This document shows positions 1 to 9,190 of a stretch of DNA of 64,000 nucleotides, one piece after another (within the stretch, counting starts at the first letter, position 1; every line of letters begins with the position of its first letter). The notes beneath the pieces were generated by a model. It had not been told where the DNA came from, searched no databases, and saw only the letters and a list, made by a program, of their open reading frames with translations. This DNA is from Ascochyta rabiei (taxonomy: Eukaryota > Ascomycota > Dothideomycetes > Pleosporales > Didymellaceae). The stretch spans positions 1,116,001-1,180,000 of the forward strand of contig NC_082415.1 of NCBI RefSeq assembly GCF_004011695.2. Reading direction: 5' to 3'. The position numbers were made by a program, and so were the translations under genes.

Positions 1-945
1 TTCCGCAACCAGCCGTCGTTCATGGTGTGGTTGCGCCACAGCTGGCTGGACATCTTGACGCAGCTTCTATGTCTGTTGATCGCGCAGATGATTTATCTAT
101 TTGCCACGCCACTGATGCCGCGATACTTCCCTCTGTACTCCGGCGTTTGGGCAAGTGCGTGGGGCTTGAAGCACGGGAAACCGTATCTGGCGGAGTATGT
201 GACGACGCTGGTGAGCGCGATTGTGTCGTTTGCGGGCCCGTTTCTGGTCATGGGCGCGGTGGGAATATGGTGGACGAGGGACTTTTGGGAGAGTAATGCT
301 GCTGTAAGTGGGGATATTTCTTTCTGCTGTGCCCTTTACGAGTGTCTCGGGCATCTCATAAAATGTCACTGATGGCTCCAGATCATGGGCCTAGGCTACG
401 CTCTCGCAACGGCCACCCTCTTCCAATCCTTCATCAAATGGTTCATCGGCGGTCTGCGTCCACACTTCCTCGCCGTCTGTCTTCCGGCGATAACGCAGCC
501 ACGCCCTGGCCTCGGGCCCCCAGGCAACGCTATGTAGTACACGGCCGTTGTATGCACAGGCGACCCCAAACACATCAAAGAAGCGCAAATGTCCTTCCCC
601 TCAGGCCACGCAAGCGCAGCATTCGCCGGCTTTGGCTTCCTCGCGCTGTACCTCAACGCCAAGTTCAAGATGTTGCCTCGAAATTCATATCCGAGAGACG
701 ACGGTGGCGAGAAGACAGAAAACAGGAGTGAGGCACGACGGACACCGCACTGGAAAGTCCTCCTCTGGGTCCTGCCCTGGCTCATTGCGCTGCTGATCGC
801 CGCCAGCAAAGTCAGAGATGGCTGGCATCACCCGATCGACGTGCTGTTTGGTGCTATGGTGGGCACGCTGTTCGCGCACATGGCGTTTCGATGCGTGTTT
901 AGAGGCGTGTATGATGGGCAGGTGAACCACTTGCCGAGGGAGTAG
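1..945 (+). CDS. PAP2-type lipid phosphate phosphatase (DPP1/LPP-like), 5' partial, with an in-frame stop
   Basis: Integral-membrane phosphatase of the PAP2 superfamily, expected to remove phosphate from phosphatidate or diacylglycerol pyrophosphate. The frame is already open at base 1, so the 5' end may lie outside the window; the first ATG is at 22. Exon 1 runs to 303 and encodes several hydrophobic segments. An intron at 304-381 (GTAAGT..CTCCAG) joins exon 2 in phase 0. All three catalytic motifs are visible: KWFIGGLRP near 436-462, SFPSGH at 592-609, and VRDGWHHPIDV near 811-843. Between motifs 1 and 2 the frame meets TAG at 535-537, inside a still-conserved stretch ending in CTGD. The only frame-preserving GT-AG bypass I found (479-559, donor GTCTTC) has a poor donor and no good branch site. 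The gene may be a recent pseudogene, may use readthrough, or may hold a sequence error. Family call is firm; functional status is open. Confidence 0.75.
304..381 (+). other. Intron of the PAP2 gene
   Basis: GTAAGT donor and CTCCAG acceptor, 78 nt, phase 0. Removing it joins the membrane segment ending ..ESNAA to IMGLGYALATA, which leads into the first catalytic motif. Confidence 0.75.
535..537 (+). other. In-frame TAG interrupting the PAP2 phosphatase
   Basis: Reading codons from 382, the frame gives ..PPGNAM, then TAG, then YTAVVCTGDPKH, and continues without further stops through PSGH to the natural TAG at 943-945. Conservation on both sides shows the frame is right and that only this codon is disrupted. 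Confidence 0.8.
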
Positions 946-1320
946 TGCTATCGTGAGGGAACATAATTATAAATGGACAGACTACGGACGAAGCTTGACT
1001 GGTACACGCCTGCGTTCCGCTCATCACACTCCTCTGTGTATCTGTGCCTCCAAGACCAAACGTCTTTCTCTTCATGCACAGAAAGTAACCTGGTAGAATT
1101 ACGTCCTCTACCTACCCATCCCGAGACTTCGGCTTCTTCGCAATACAGTAGCTTCTGGCTCTAGACTGCTGCTGTCCACATGGAGAAATTCAACTAGAGT
1201 TCCAATCCAGACCGCCCAACGTGGCCCAACGCAATTCCTCGCATCTCTCCACACATGGCAGAAATCGCTTCTCCCACGCAGAGATAGCAAACAAGCCGAG
1301 CTCCTCCATAGTGGCGTAGA

Positions 1321-1356
<36 letters not shown>

Positions 1357-1388
1357 GACATCAACAGCGACATCAACAGCAACAGCAA
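1321..1388 (+). repeat. (CAACAG)n microsatellite with CGACAT interruptions
   Basis: Tandem CAACAG hexamers broken twice by CGACAT. Intergenic. Confidence 0.9.
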
Positions 1389-1440
1389 AGAAAGCCCAAC
1401 CTCGCTAGAATTCACATCTCGAGCTTTTCTGCGCAAGATC

Positions 1441-1528
1441 GATCATCGGTCATCGGTCATCGGTCATCGGTATCGGTATCGGTATCGGTCATAGGATTCG
1501 GTATCGGTATTGGTATCGGTCATCGGTC
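1441..1528 (+). repeat. Degenerate GGTCATC / GGTATC tandem repeat
   Basis: Alternating CATCGGT and ATCGGT units arranged head to tail, with a few substitutions. Intergenic. Confidence 0.85.
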
Positions 1529-2000
1529 GTTGTGTGTGGTACATGGTAAAAAAAAAAAAAAGGGCGAGGGAACTTCAAAGTCATCTGTATCCGAGTTGGA
1601 TCTGTTGACGGCTCTACACGAGTCTGGCAGCAAGGTGCAGTTGCTTCGAGGCGATACCCTACAGACTATAAGCGTCCCTTGGGTCGTGGGGGCACCAACG
1701 CAGCGACATGGGGACTCGGGCTACAAGAGTAAAGCTTCTCTTGTCATTGAACGTTTGGGGGTATGCTGTAGCTGTAGCTGTAGCTGTAGCTGTCTGTGCC
1801 TTTTTTTCAAGAGGAACAAGAATGCCAAAAGAAAGAATGGGATCAGACCCACGTCGCCAGATGATCGCTCTATCCACGCTCTGCTTCCGCCCCATCTACC
1901 TGCTCTGCCGTCTCCACCACCTATCACTATATCGTCATGTATTATATTCGTGGAAATGAACTTTTCCAAAACACGGTCGGGGTCGGCGTGTTGGAAGCGA

Positions 2001-4409
2001 TTATCGGAATCTTGACGTGCAGCGACCCATGACTTCGCCCTGGCAGACCAGCTCGGCGTTGAACTCGGATCCGTCGAGCGTGAGGTAGATGTCAAAGTAG
2101 ACGCGATAAAAGGTTCCCTGTGGTGTGTCCATGCGCTCAAAGTCTTTTTCAAGGTTCTTCCGCGAGAGGTCCGAGGTGAGGGTGACGACTTCCTTGATGC
2201 CTATGCACACGTTAGCAGCATGTCTGGTTTTGGGAGGGTTGGGGGTAACTCACGAGGGTCCTTGGTGTACTCCGGGCAGACGTCGTCGTCGCAAGCGTAC
2301 AGAATGTCTTCGTACATGAGGGTGGCTCCAGGGGCGACTTGTCTGAAGAACGAGACCTTGACGGGCTCGCCAATCTTGACGCGTTGCCCCTTCTGGACAA
2401 AGATCTGGCGCGTGTACTTGCAGCGGTCCTTGCCGTCGAGCGATGGCACACGGTACTGTTCAGGGTGGTGGCCCTCCTTGAACGGCTGGAGCGTAGCCAT
2501 GAGGTAGTGGCGACGAGCAACACGGTGGGTGACGATTCGCTCCGTGATACCGGCGGTGACGGCGCCCTTGACGATGGCGGCGACGGAGTCCATGGGGCGG
2601 ACGACCTTGGACTGGAACTGGGGCGGCACGTGGAGCTTGATCTGCTGGAAGAGGTACTCGGACGCGCCGAAACCGCCAACGACAAGGACGTTCTGTAGCG
2701 CTCTGTTCTGTGCCTGGATGGCGATGATCTGGTTCCTCACCAGCTCCAAGATGCGGTTGACCACGGGCTCGAAGCACTGCAGGATCTCCTCGTTGGTGAA
2801 GGTCATGTAGCCCTCCTCGATACCGGCTTCTGGGAACTCGGCCTCGATGCCGACGTCGACGGCCCACTTCTGGCCGTTGTTCCGGAAGTCGGCCTTGATC
2901 CTGTTCTCAAAGTCCATGATGCACTTTGCGTAGACCTTGCCGGCCGTCTTGGAGCCGTCGGGCAGCTTCATCTTTCGAATCTTTGCGCGCAGGATGTTGC
3001 TGAAGTTGCGGTTGAGCGCGGTAGAGCCGCAGGAGTCGCCGGAGCCCGCGGTGCACTCTGCGACGGAGAAGGGCTGCTCCTCCTCGACCTCGTAGGCGAT
3101 CAGGTCGACGGTTCCACCGCCGCAATCGACGATCAGGACGGCATCGTGCATCTTGAGGTTGAGCAGGCCGGTCTTGGAGCAGAACATGGCGGCGGCCTCG
3201 GGCTCGGTGATGAGGGTCAGCCTGTTGTCGTTTTCGTCGCGCAGGAAGCCGGCCTGGATGGCGGCGGCACGGGTGGCGGCCTTGCCAGCATCGTTCCAGA
3301 TGGCGGGGACGGTCAGGTAGTAGCGGATGTTGCGCTCCTCGCGGTTGAAGACCTCGCCCAGCGTCTTCTGCAGCTGGTTGCGCATGGCCTGGCGCAGGTG
3401 GAAGAGGTAGTCTGCGGCGACATCGATCTCCGACTTGCCCGGGGGCAGGGGCGGCAGGTTGATGGGGTCGATGTACGTGTTGCCGGACAGCATGAGCTGC
3501 AGCTTGAACCACTCGACCTTTTGCACGCCGGGCTTGGGGTAGCCGGTGGGGGCGAGGGCGTCGGCAATGTCGGGGCCCCAGCCGACGACCTTCTGGTACT
3601 GGTCGTAGTAGAGGACGGTAGGGATCTGGGGGGGTGGATGAGGAGACGTGGGGGGCGGGTGGGGGGCGGGGGGCTTACCTTTTGCTTGGTCTGGTTGCCA
3701 GCGCCGGGCCACTCGGTGATGATGTCCTCCTTGGCCTCGGTGTTTGTTGCGAAGGCGAAGGCGACGCCGGAGAAGGTGGTGCCCTGGACGAGTCAGCGGT
3801 GGACGCGGGGGACGAGCAGCAACGTACAAAGTCAATGCCGACAATCAGCTGGGCCTTGGAGCGTCCCTCGCCGGCGACCTCTGCCATGCCCGGGCGGTTG
3901 TAGACTGCAGGCGGGCCGTGGGCGGCGGGGACGGGCGGCGGAGGGGCGCCGTAGCCAGCGCCGTACTGGCCCGGCGGGGGCTGGGGCGGGTAGCCTGGCG
4001 GGCCGGGCTGGGGAGGATAGCCCACGGGCTGCTGCTGGGGGTGCTGGGGGTGCGGAGGGTGCGGAGGGTGCGCGGGGTGCGGTGCGTGTGTGGGGTAGCC
4101 GGGCGCGCCTGTGTTGATGGGCGGCAGCGGGCTGGTCGGGCGGCCGTGTTGCGGCTGCTGCTGCTGCTGGCCCGGCCCAAGGCCGCTCTGGGGCGCGAAC
4201 GTGTACGAGGGCGGGCGGCCCAGGCCCGTCTGCTGGGGGTTCATGGGGAGCGAGGAGCTGCTCGAGTTGCTGGCCTGGGGCGACAGCGACGTCGGTCGGT
4301 TCGAGCCTGTGGGCGTGCTTCCGCCCTGGGCGCTGGGCGAGGCGTTGTGCGAGGAACTCTTGCGTTTCGAACCGACTAGGTTCTTGAAGCGGGCATTCAT
4401 GGAGTTCAT
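2001..4409 (-). CDS. Hsp70-superfamily (HSPA12-like) ATPase with Pro/Gln-rich N-terminus
   Basis: Four exons on the minus strand: 4409-3828, 3783-3679, 3625-2254 and 2200-2001, with introns of 44, 53 and 53 nt; 752 residues. Residues 1 to about 180 are low-complexity Ser/Pro/Gln/Gly with GYPPQP-type repeats. The actin-like ATPase fold follows: phosphate-1 loop GIDFGTTFSGVAFA (split by intron 1 after residue 194), phosphate-2 loop IVDCGGGTVDL near residue 396, and adenosine motif VVGGFGASEYL near 545. The canonical DnaK substrate-binding domain and EEVD tail are absent; the C-terminus is a short beta-rich segment. This matches the divergent fungal Hsp70/HSPA12-like family, whose clients are unknown. 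The start is the first ATG after a repeat-rich leader. Exon 2 to 4 joins are supported by unbroken family-like sequence. Confidence 0.85.
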
Positions 4410-4500
4410 CAGTCAGGCGCGAGCGAGGGAGCGCAGAGCGCGGGGGGTCGACGACGGCGGCGAAGACGAGGACGAGGACGAGGACAGGACGAAGACAAAA

Positions 4501-4584
4501 ACAAAGACAATGACAATGACAATGACAATGACAATGACAATGACAATGACAATGACAAAGACAAAGACAAAGACAAAGACAAAG
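4501..4584 (+). repeat. ACAATG/ACAAAG hexamer array upstream of the Hsp70-like start
   Basis: Fourteen hexamers: one ACAAAG, eight ACAATG, then five ACAAAG. It begins about 90 bp upstream of the minus-strand ATG at 4409, so it lies in the promoter or 5' UTR. Confidence 0.9.
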
Positions 4585-5040
4585 ACGTAGATGGGCAGAT
4601 GGGCAGATGGGCAGCGAGCTGACAGTCGCAGCGCTGGGCGCCTCTCACTCTGGCGCTCCAACACGGACAAGGCTGAGCACGTCGTTGCCAGGCAGGAGCC
4701 GCTTGGGGCGCAGTCGGCGGGGATCCTGCGCGGCCGCTGTCTTGCTCTCTCTCTTTGTCTTTCTCTGCACCAGCGCACGCCCGGGTCGTGGCGAGGATAC
4801 GGCGGCGGCGGCGACGACGGCGGCGGCGGCGACTTGCTGCTGGACGCGCTCGAGCGGGAGCTGAAGTTGGTACCTGAGCAGCGGGCGTGTCTGCGCCCTG
4901 GACGTGGCAGAGCAGTGGAGGGGTACGCTGGCCGGGTCATTCTTTCACCGGTCGTGTGCAGCCCAACGACCAGCCTGCGCCATGCCCTAATCACCAGCCT
5001 GCATACCCTAGTACCAGCACACCTAGTTACCAGCACGACG

Positions 5041-5232
5041 CCATGCCTGATTACCAGCACGACGCCATACCTAATCACCAGCACCACGCCATACCTAATC
5101 ACCACCACAATGCCATACCCAATCACCACCACAATGCCATACCCAATCACCACCACAATGCCATACCCAATCACCACCACAATGCCATACCCAATCACCA
5201 CCACAATGCCATACCCAATCACCACCACAATG
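5041..5232 (+). repeat. 24-bp minisatellite, eight units
   Basis: Units begin CCATACCCAATCACCACC and start at 5041, 5065, 5089, 5113, 5137, 5161, 5185 and 5209, with a partial ninth at 5233. The last units are identical while the first three differ by several bases, which suggests expansion from one end. Degenerate relatives precede it from about 4980. Confidence 0.92.
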
Positions 5233-5370
5233 CCATACCTAATCCAGCTCCCGTCCCAGCTCCCGTCCCAGCTCCCGCTCCACGGCTCCACTAGACACAA
5301 AGGGATCCCTCGCCCGCCCAAACAGCCATCCTGCACGGCCCTCGGCACGTGGCGTTGCACTCCTCTCTCC

Positions 5371-5440
5371 TGCCCTCTCCTGTCCTCTCCTGTCCTCCCC
5401 TGTCCTCCCCTGTCCTCTCCTGTCCTCTCCTGTCCTCTCC
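5371..5440 (+). repeat. 10-bp TGTCCTCTCC tandem repeat, seven units
   Basis: Seven consecutive decamers starting every 10 bp from 5371, with TGTCCTCCCC and TGCCCTCTCC variants. Entirely pyrimidine-rich on the plus strand. Confidence 0.9.
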
Positions 5441-5612
5441 TGTTTCCTACCTGGTTTCTTCATCTCTAGCCAGGCAACATGCTGAGTCAGTGAGGTGGAG
5501 CGTCTGCGCTGGACCGCTGCCCAGGCTGCGTGCTTCTACAACGAGCCTGACCCATCAGTCCTAGCGCAGGGTCCAGCCTACCCCATCAGATAAGCACGAC
5601 ACCAACACACTG

Positions 5613-5756
5613 TGACTACTCCACCCTCAATCTATCTAATCGATAATACACTACAACTACTCCACCCTCAATCCATAACCACTCACTGCTAATCGATAAT
5701 ACACTACACCTACTCCACCCTCAATCTATCTGATCGATAATACACTACAACTACTC
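5613..5756 (+). repeat. Three imperfect copies of an ACTACTCCACCCTCAATC-containing repeat
   Basis: The motif recurs near 5615, 5656 and 5709, with the palindromic ATCGAT or GATCGAT and AATACACTAC between copies. No coding potential. Confidence 0.75.
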
Positions 5757-5865
5757 CCCCCTCCCCCCTCCAGTCAAAACAACTCGACGCCTACCATTCA
5801 TTGCGTTTGCCTCTTTTCATAATGGCTAGCCAGTACAACACGACATGATGACACACGCACCACAC

Positions 5866-5985
5866 TCTTTTCTTTCTTTCTTTCTTTCCTTCTTTCCTAC
5901 TTTCTTTCCTTCTTTCCTTCTTTCCTACTTTCTTTCCTTCTTTCCTTCCTTCCTTCTTTCTTTCTTTCCTTTTTTTTTTTTTTTT
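5866..5985 (+). repeat. Polypyrimidine (CTTT/CCTT) tract ending in T15
   Basis: About 120 bp of almost pure C/T on the plus strand. A polypurine run of the opposite polarity follows at 6079-6129. Confidence 0.92.
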
Positions 5986-6078
5986 AAATACAAGGTTCGT
6001 TTCAGATCATGCAAGAGCAGCCATAGTCATAACCCAGCGATCCCAGCCCTTGGGATGTAAAACGCCACTTTGAAGATG

Positions 6079-6129
6079 GAAAAGAAGAAGAAGAAGAAAA
6101 AAAAAGAAAAAAAAAGAAAAAAAAAAAAG
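6079..6129 (+). repeat. Polypurine (AAG)n/A-rich tract
   Basis: About 50 bp of AAG repeats grading into A runs, roughly 90 bp after the polypyrimidine tract and of opposite strand bias. Confidence 0.9.
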
Positions 6130-6242
6130 ACCAACCCCCCTTCGTCCCCGTAAACGCCGTCGCTGATGGTGAGTTTTGGGTATGGAAATCCCATGTGGGA
6201 ACATGGGGAGCATTTCTTCAGGATAGCAATAGAGAGAATGTG

Positions 6243-6462
6243 AGCAGCTCTCAACTCCCACTTTAGCTCCCACTTTAGCTCCCACTTCAGACCAGACTTC
6301 AGACCAGACTTCAGACCAGACTTCAGACCAGACCTCAGACAGACTTCAGCCAAACTCCAGCCAGACTTCAGCCAGACTTTAGCTCCCACTTCAGCCAGAC
6401 TTCAGCCAAACCTCAACCAAACCTCAGCCAGACTTCAGCCAGACTTCAGCCAAACCTCAGCA
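6243..6462 (+). repeat. Degenerate CTTCAGCCAGA/CTTCAGACCAGA tandem repeat
   Basis: About twenty 10-12 bp units, including TTAGCTCCCA variants, running up to 3 bp before the minus-strand TAF4 stop codon. It therefore occupies the start of the TAF4 3' UTR. Confidence 0.85.
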
Positions 6463-6465
6463 AGG

Positions 6466-8589
6466 TCAACGAACACTGGCTGCTGCCGCCGGCAGTCGCT
6501 TGTCATAGTCCACCCCCCTCCCCTCGTCCTTGTCCGTGTTCTTGAGGCGTGCCAAAATCAGCGTCAGCGTCTTCTTCTCCCTGCCGTCATTCTCCAACAC
6601 GTGCACAAGATCCCGGACCTGGATCTTCTCGCCCATCTCCGTGCTCTCCATGCTGGCCCCGTAGTTCCTCTTCTTCGCCCTCAATCCTATCTCCGTCGTC
6701 GTCGCCGCCGCTGGTGTCGCTGCACCGCTGCTGCTCGGGCCCGTGGCCTGTCGAGCGGGTGTCGAGGCACCAGAGGCACTTGCGCCGCCGCCGCCGCCGC
6801 CGCCACCACCACCACCACCACCACCACCACCACTACCACTACCACTACCCCCACCACCCCCACCACCGCCAGCGCCTCCTGTCATCCACGAGTACTTCTT
6901 CTTCCTTCCGCCGCCCAGCGCTAACGCAGCCGTCTCGTTGGCTTTGCGGTGCAGAACGTCTTCCGTCTGCCCGGCCTTGTTCATCGCGTCTCGCTGCTTC
7001 TTGGTGATCTTCTCCGGGATCGGTAGAGGCGCCATCTCGGCCGCGTCAGCTGCAGTTGCCGACTTGCCCTGTAGTCGCTGCTGCCGTTTGCGAAGTCGCT
7101 CCTTCTCGAAATATTCATCGTCACGCACTCGCTTCTTCAGCGCGTTGGCAACGTGATTGACGTTTTGGAGCGTAGGCTGTGGTGTACGAGGTGCTTCGGT
7201 TGGTGGTGTAGGCAATCGTGCAGCATTCGGTAGTCCTGTTTGTGTGAGCATGTACTCAGGTGGAAGGATTGGCACAGACTCACCTTTCGTGGCCGTCGTC
7301 GTGGGGCTGGTGGCACTCTCCGATGCCTCCCACGGCGTCCTCAACACGTTCAGGGGCGCGGCCATTCTCTGCTCGGCGTCCGGCTCCTTGACGGCAATGT
7401 CGAGCATCTGTGGTGGGATAACACCGTGTGATGTGTTCTGTCGGCCCTGGCTCAGAGCGAACGAGTCCTCGACGATGGTGCGTATGCGCTCCTCAGCAGC
7501 CAGCGAAAGCAGCGACAAGATCTCAACAAGCGGAGCGTTCTGGTTCAGCAGACTGGCGGCTTCGAGGCCTACAATTTGCTCACCGTTAGCACCGGCCTGC
7601 GTACTTCTTGTCACGTCGCGCGGGGTCTTGTCTGGGATCTTGTCGAACAGACCATCGACATTGACCTGGATCCCATTCTCGTAGGCACGTCTCGCCATGC
7701 GGTGGCGGAGCACGTTGGCGTCGCAGAAGGGGTCTGTGAGGCACTGCTGGGCCGACTCGTTGAGGATGCGGGCAGCCTGCTCGTGCTTCCTCAGAAACTC
7801 TGCTTCGTGTTGCTCCTGCGACAGGGACTGGGTCAGCGGGCCGGACCCCTGGAATGCGCCGTGGCTGGCTTGTTGACTCCAGTTGTTGAAGCTTCCGTGG
7901 GGCGAGAGGGTGGATCCTGAGGCCTGGGAGTTGAACGATGTGCCATATCCGCGGTTGCTGTAGCTGTGGAGCAGGTTGTCTTCCTCGGCGCGCAGGTCGA
8001 TGCCAGAGCCTGTGAGCACGTCGCTGATGTTATTGACGTCCAGATCGCGCGCGTTCGCCTTCTCCAGGCCTTCGTGGTCCGTGGCCTTGCTGTAGGGCAC
8101 CTTGGGCGGCGGCATGGAGCTGGGCGGGGGCGGTTGCTGGTGGTGTGGCGGCTGCGGCTGGGACGGTTGTGGGTGCTGCTGGGCCATGTTGCTTGGGTGC
8201 TGGTAGGGCTGCGGCTGGTGGAAGGGCGGGGGCTGCGTGTTGGCGGGCGACGGAGGCAGGGACAGGTAGCCCGTGTTCTGCGGCGACGAAGCGTAGGGCG
8301 ACATGGGATACGAGGGGGCGGCAAAGGGCGACTGGTAGGGGGCGGGCGAGGTCGGGTTGGGGGACAGGCGCTGGCGCTTTGCGGGGGGGATGCCGCTGCC
8401 CATGGTCGGCGACATGGTGCTGGGCGACTGCTCGTAGTTGGGCGGCGAGAAGGGGCGCGCGGGCTGCTGGGGCTGCTGGGACGGCTGGGGCTGCTGGGGC
8501 GACTGGGGCGGCTGGGGTAGGTTCTGCGTCTGCACCGGCGGCGGGTGTTGCCCGTACTGCTGCGGGTACTGGTTGTAGTTTTGCGCCAT
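6466..8589 (-). CDS. TAF4: Transcription initiation factor TFIID subunit 4 (TAF4)
   Basis: Core TFIID subunit, nuclear; its histone fold pairs with TAF12 in RNA polymerase II promoter recognition. Single exon, 707 residues. The first 200 residues are Gln/Pro/Ser-rich. The TAF4 domain starts near residue 250 (AEFLRKHEQAARILNESA, then FCDANVLRHRMARRAY) and continues through VEILSLLSLAAEERIRTIVEDS. A basic region (DDEYFEKERLRKRQQRLQG) and the C-terminal QVRDLVHVLENDGREKKTL block follow; the latter is typical of fungal TAF4. A glycine/serine run of about 30 residues (6780-6880) separates them. The ATG at 8589 begins MAQNYNQYPQQYGQH; the frame is open further upstream but without another ATG and with no protein-like sequence. 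Divergent from YSH1. Confidence 0.88.
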   Translation of the reverse strand: MAQNYNQYPQQYGQHPPPVQTQNLPQPPQSPQQPQPSQQPQQPARPFSPPNYEQSPSTMSPTMGSGIPPAKRQRLSPNPTSPAPYQSPFAAPSYPMSPYASSPQNTGYLSLPPSPANTQPPPFHQPQPYQHPSNMAQQHPQPSQPQPPHHQQPPPPSSMPPPKVPYSKATDHEGLEKANARDLDVNNISDVLTGSGIDLRAEEDNLLHSYSNRGYGTSFNSQASGSTLSPHGSFNNWSQQASHGAFQGSGPLTQSLSQEQHEAEFLRKHEQAARILNESAQQCLTDPFCDANVLRHRMARRAYENGIQVNVDGLFDKIPDKTPRDVTRSTQAGANGEQIVGLEAASLLNQNAPLVEILSLLSLAAEERIRTIVEDSFALSQGRQNTSHGVIPPQMLDIAVKEPDAEQRMAAPLNVLRTPWEASESATSPTTTATKGESVPILPPEYMLTQTGLPNAARLPTPPTEAPRTPQPTLQNVNHVANALKKRVRDDEYFEKERLRKRQQRLQGKSATAADAAEMAPLPIPEKITKKQRDAMNKAGQTEDVLHRKANETAALALGGGRKKKYSWMTGGAGGGGGGGGSGSGSGGGGGGGGGGGGGGGGASASGASTPARQATGPSSSGAATPAAATTTEIGLRAKKRNYGASMESTEMGEKIQVRDLVHVLENDGREKKTLTLILARLKNTDKDEGRGVDYDKRLPAAAASVR
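6780..6885 (+). repeat. GCC/CCA trinucleotide tract inside TAF4
   Basis: Trinucleotide expansion encoding (on the minus strand) a Gly-rich run interrupted by Gly-Ser repeats. Codons change from GGC to GGT along the run. Confidence 0.85.
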
Positions 8590-9190
8590 GGTGGGCAGCT
8601 CGTCCCCGGAGGGAGATGCGCGGGCGGGCGTGTTTATCGGCGTGGCATCAACGGACGTCTCGGGCCGCGGGGGGAGGAGCGAGGTGGTGAGCGATGCGCG
8701 GTGGACGGGCGGTGGACGGGCGGTGGACGGGCGGGCGGGCGGCGAGGGCGCGTCTCTCAGCAACAGTCCATGTCTTGGTGGTGCAGCGCGCGAGGCACGC
8801 AGACAGACGGCGTTCAGTGACGCCTGCGCACAGACCGGCCTTGGCAGACGCGCCGACAAAGAGCACCCGCGACAGCACCGACAGCACCTGCAGCACCAGC
8901 AGCACCGACAGCGCCGACAGCACCTCGCTCTTGCTGTACTTTCACCCACACCTCGCCCCGATCGAGGGCCCGCGACAACATCCGTAGTAGTGCTGACTTG
9001 CCTGATGGCGCTGGACTGAACAGCTGCTCTGCTGGCCAACGCGCCCTTCTCCGTCGCACCTCGCGCACCTCGCGCACCCCTTCACTCGAGCACCCCTTCA
9101 CCCGTAGCTGCCGCAACAGCTTCACCAACCACAGTCTAGCAAGCCACCGTCGTAATCCAGCCACCGCCAAGAACGCGCACAGAAACAGAA
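8590..9190. promoter_or_regulatory. Divergent promoter region of TAF4 and YSH1
   Basis: 601 bp between two divergent ATGs. It contains GGACGGGCGGT repeats, CAGCACCGACAG repeats near 8880-8930, and CCTCGCGCACC repeats near 9055-9080. No other gene is supported. The shared promoter is inferred from layout only. Confidence 0.5.

Larger units (their letters stand above)
946..2000. other. Intergenic spacer with microsatellites
   Basis: Lies between the PAP2 gene and the 3' end of the Hsp70-like gene. Short frames here are shadows of repeats. It holds a CAACAG tract (1321-1388), GGTCATC/GGTATC repeats (1441-1528), an A14 run (1548-1561) and a GCTGTA tract (about 1765-1793). I see no gene. Confidence 0.6.
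4410..6465. other. Repeat-dense spacer between the Hsp70-like gene and TAF4
   Basis: Two kilobases made almost wholly of different tandem repeats, listed separately. Long open frames on both strands, such as a (GIVVVIGY)n frame on the minus strand, come from repeat units whose length is a multiple of three. The part nearest 4410 must serve as the Hsp70-like promoter; the part nearest 6465 is the TAF4 3' flank. Confidence 0.7.

Noticed and set aside
479..559. Possible 81-nt intron removing the PAP2 stop codon
   Set aside because: Keeps frame, but the donor GTCTTC is poor, no branch site is suitably placed, and it would remove conserved residues including CTG of CTGD.
3146..4117. 323-residue plus-strand frame opposite the Hsp70-like gene
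   Set aside because: Antisense shadow of a GC-rich conserved coding sequence. The minus strand carries the Hsp70 motifs.
4413..5360. 315-residue minus-strand frame with (GIVVVIGY)n repeats
   Set aside because: It is produced by the 24-bp minisatellite and the neighbouring hexamer array. Outside the repeats the sequence is not protein-like and overlaps the Hsp70-like promoter.
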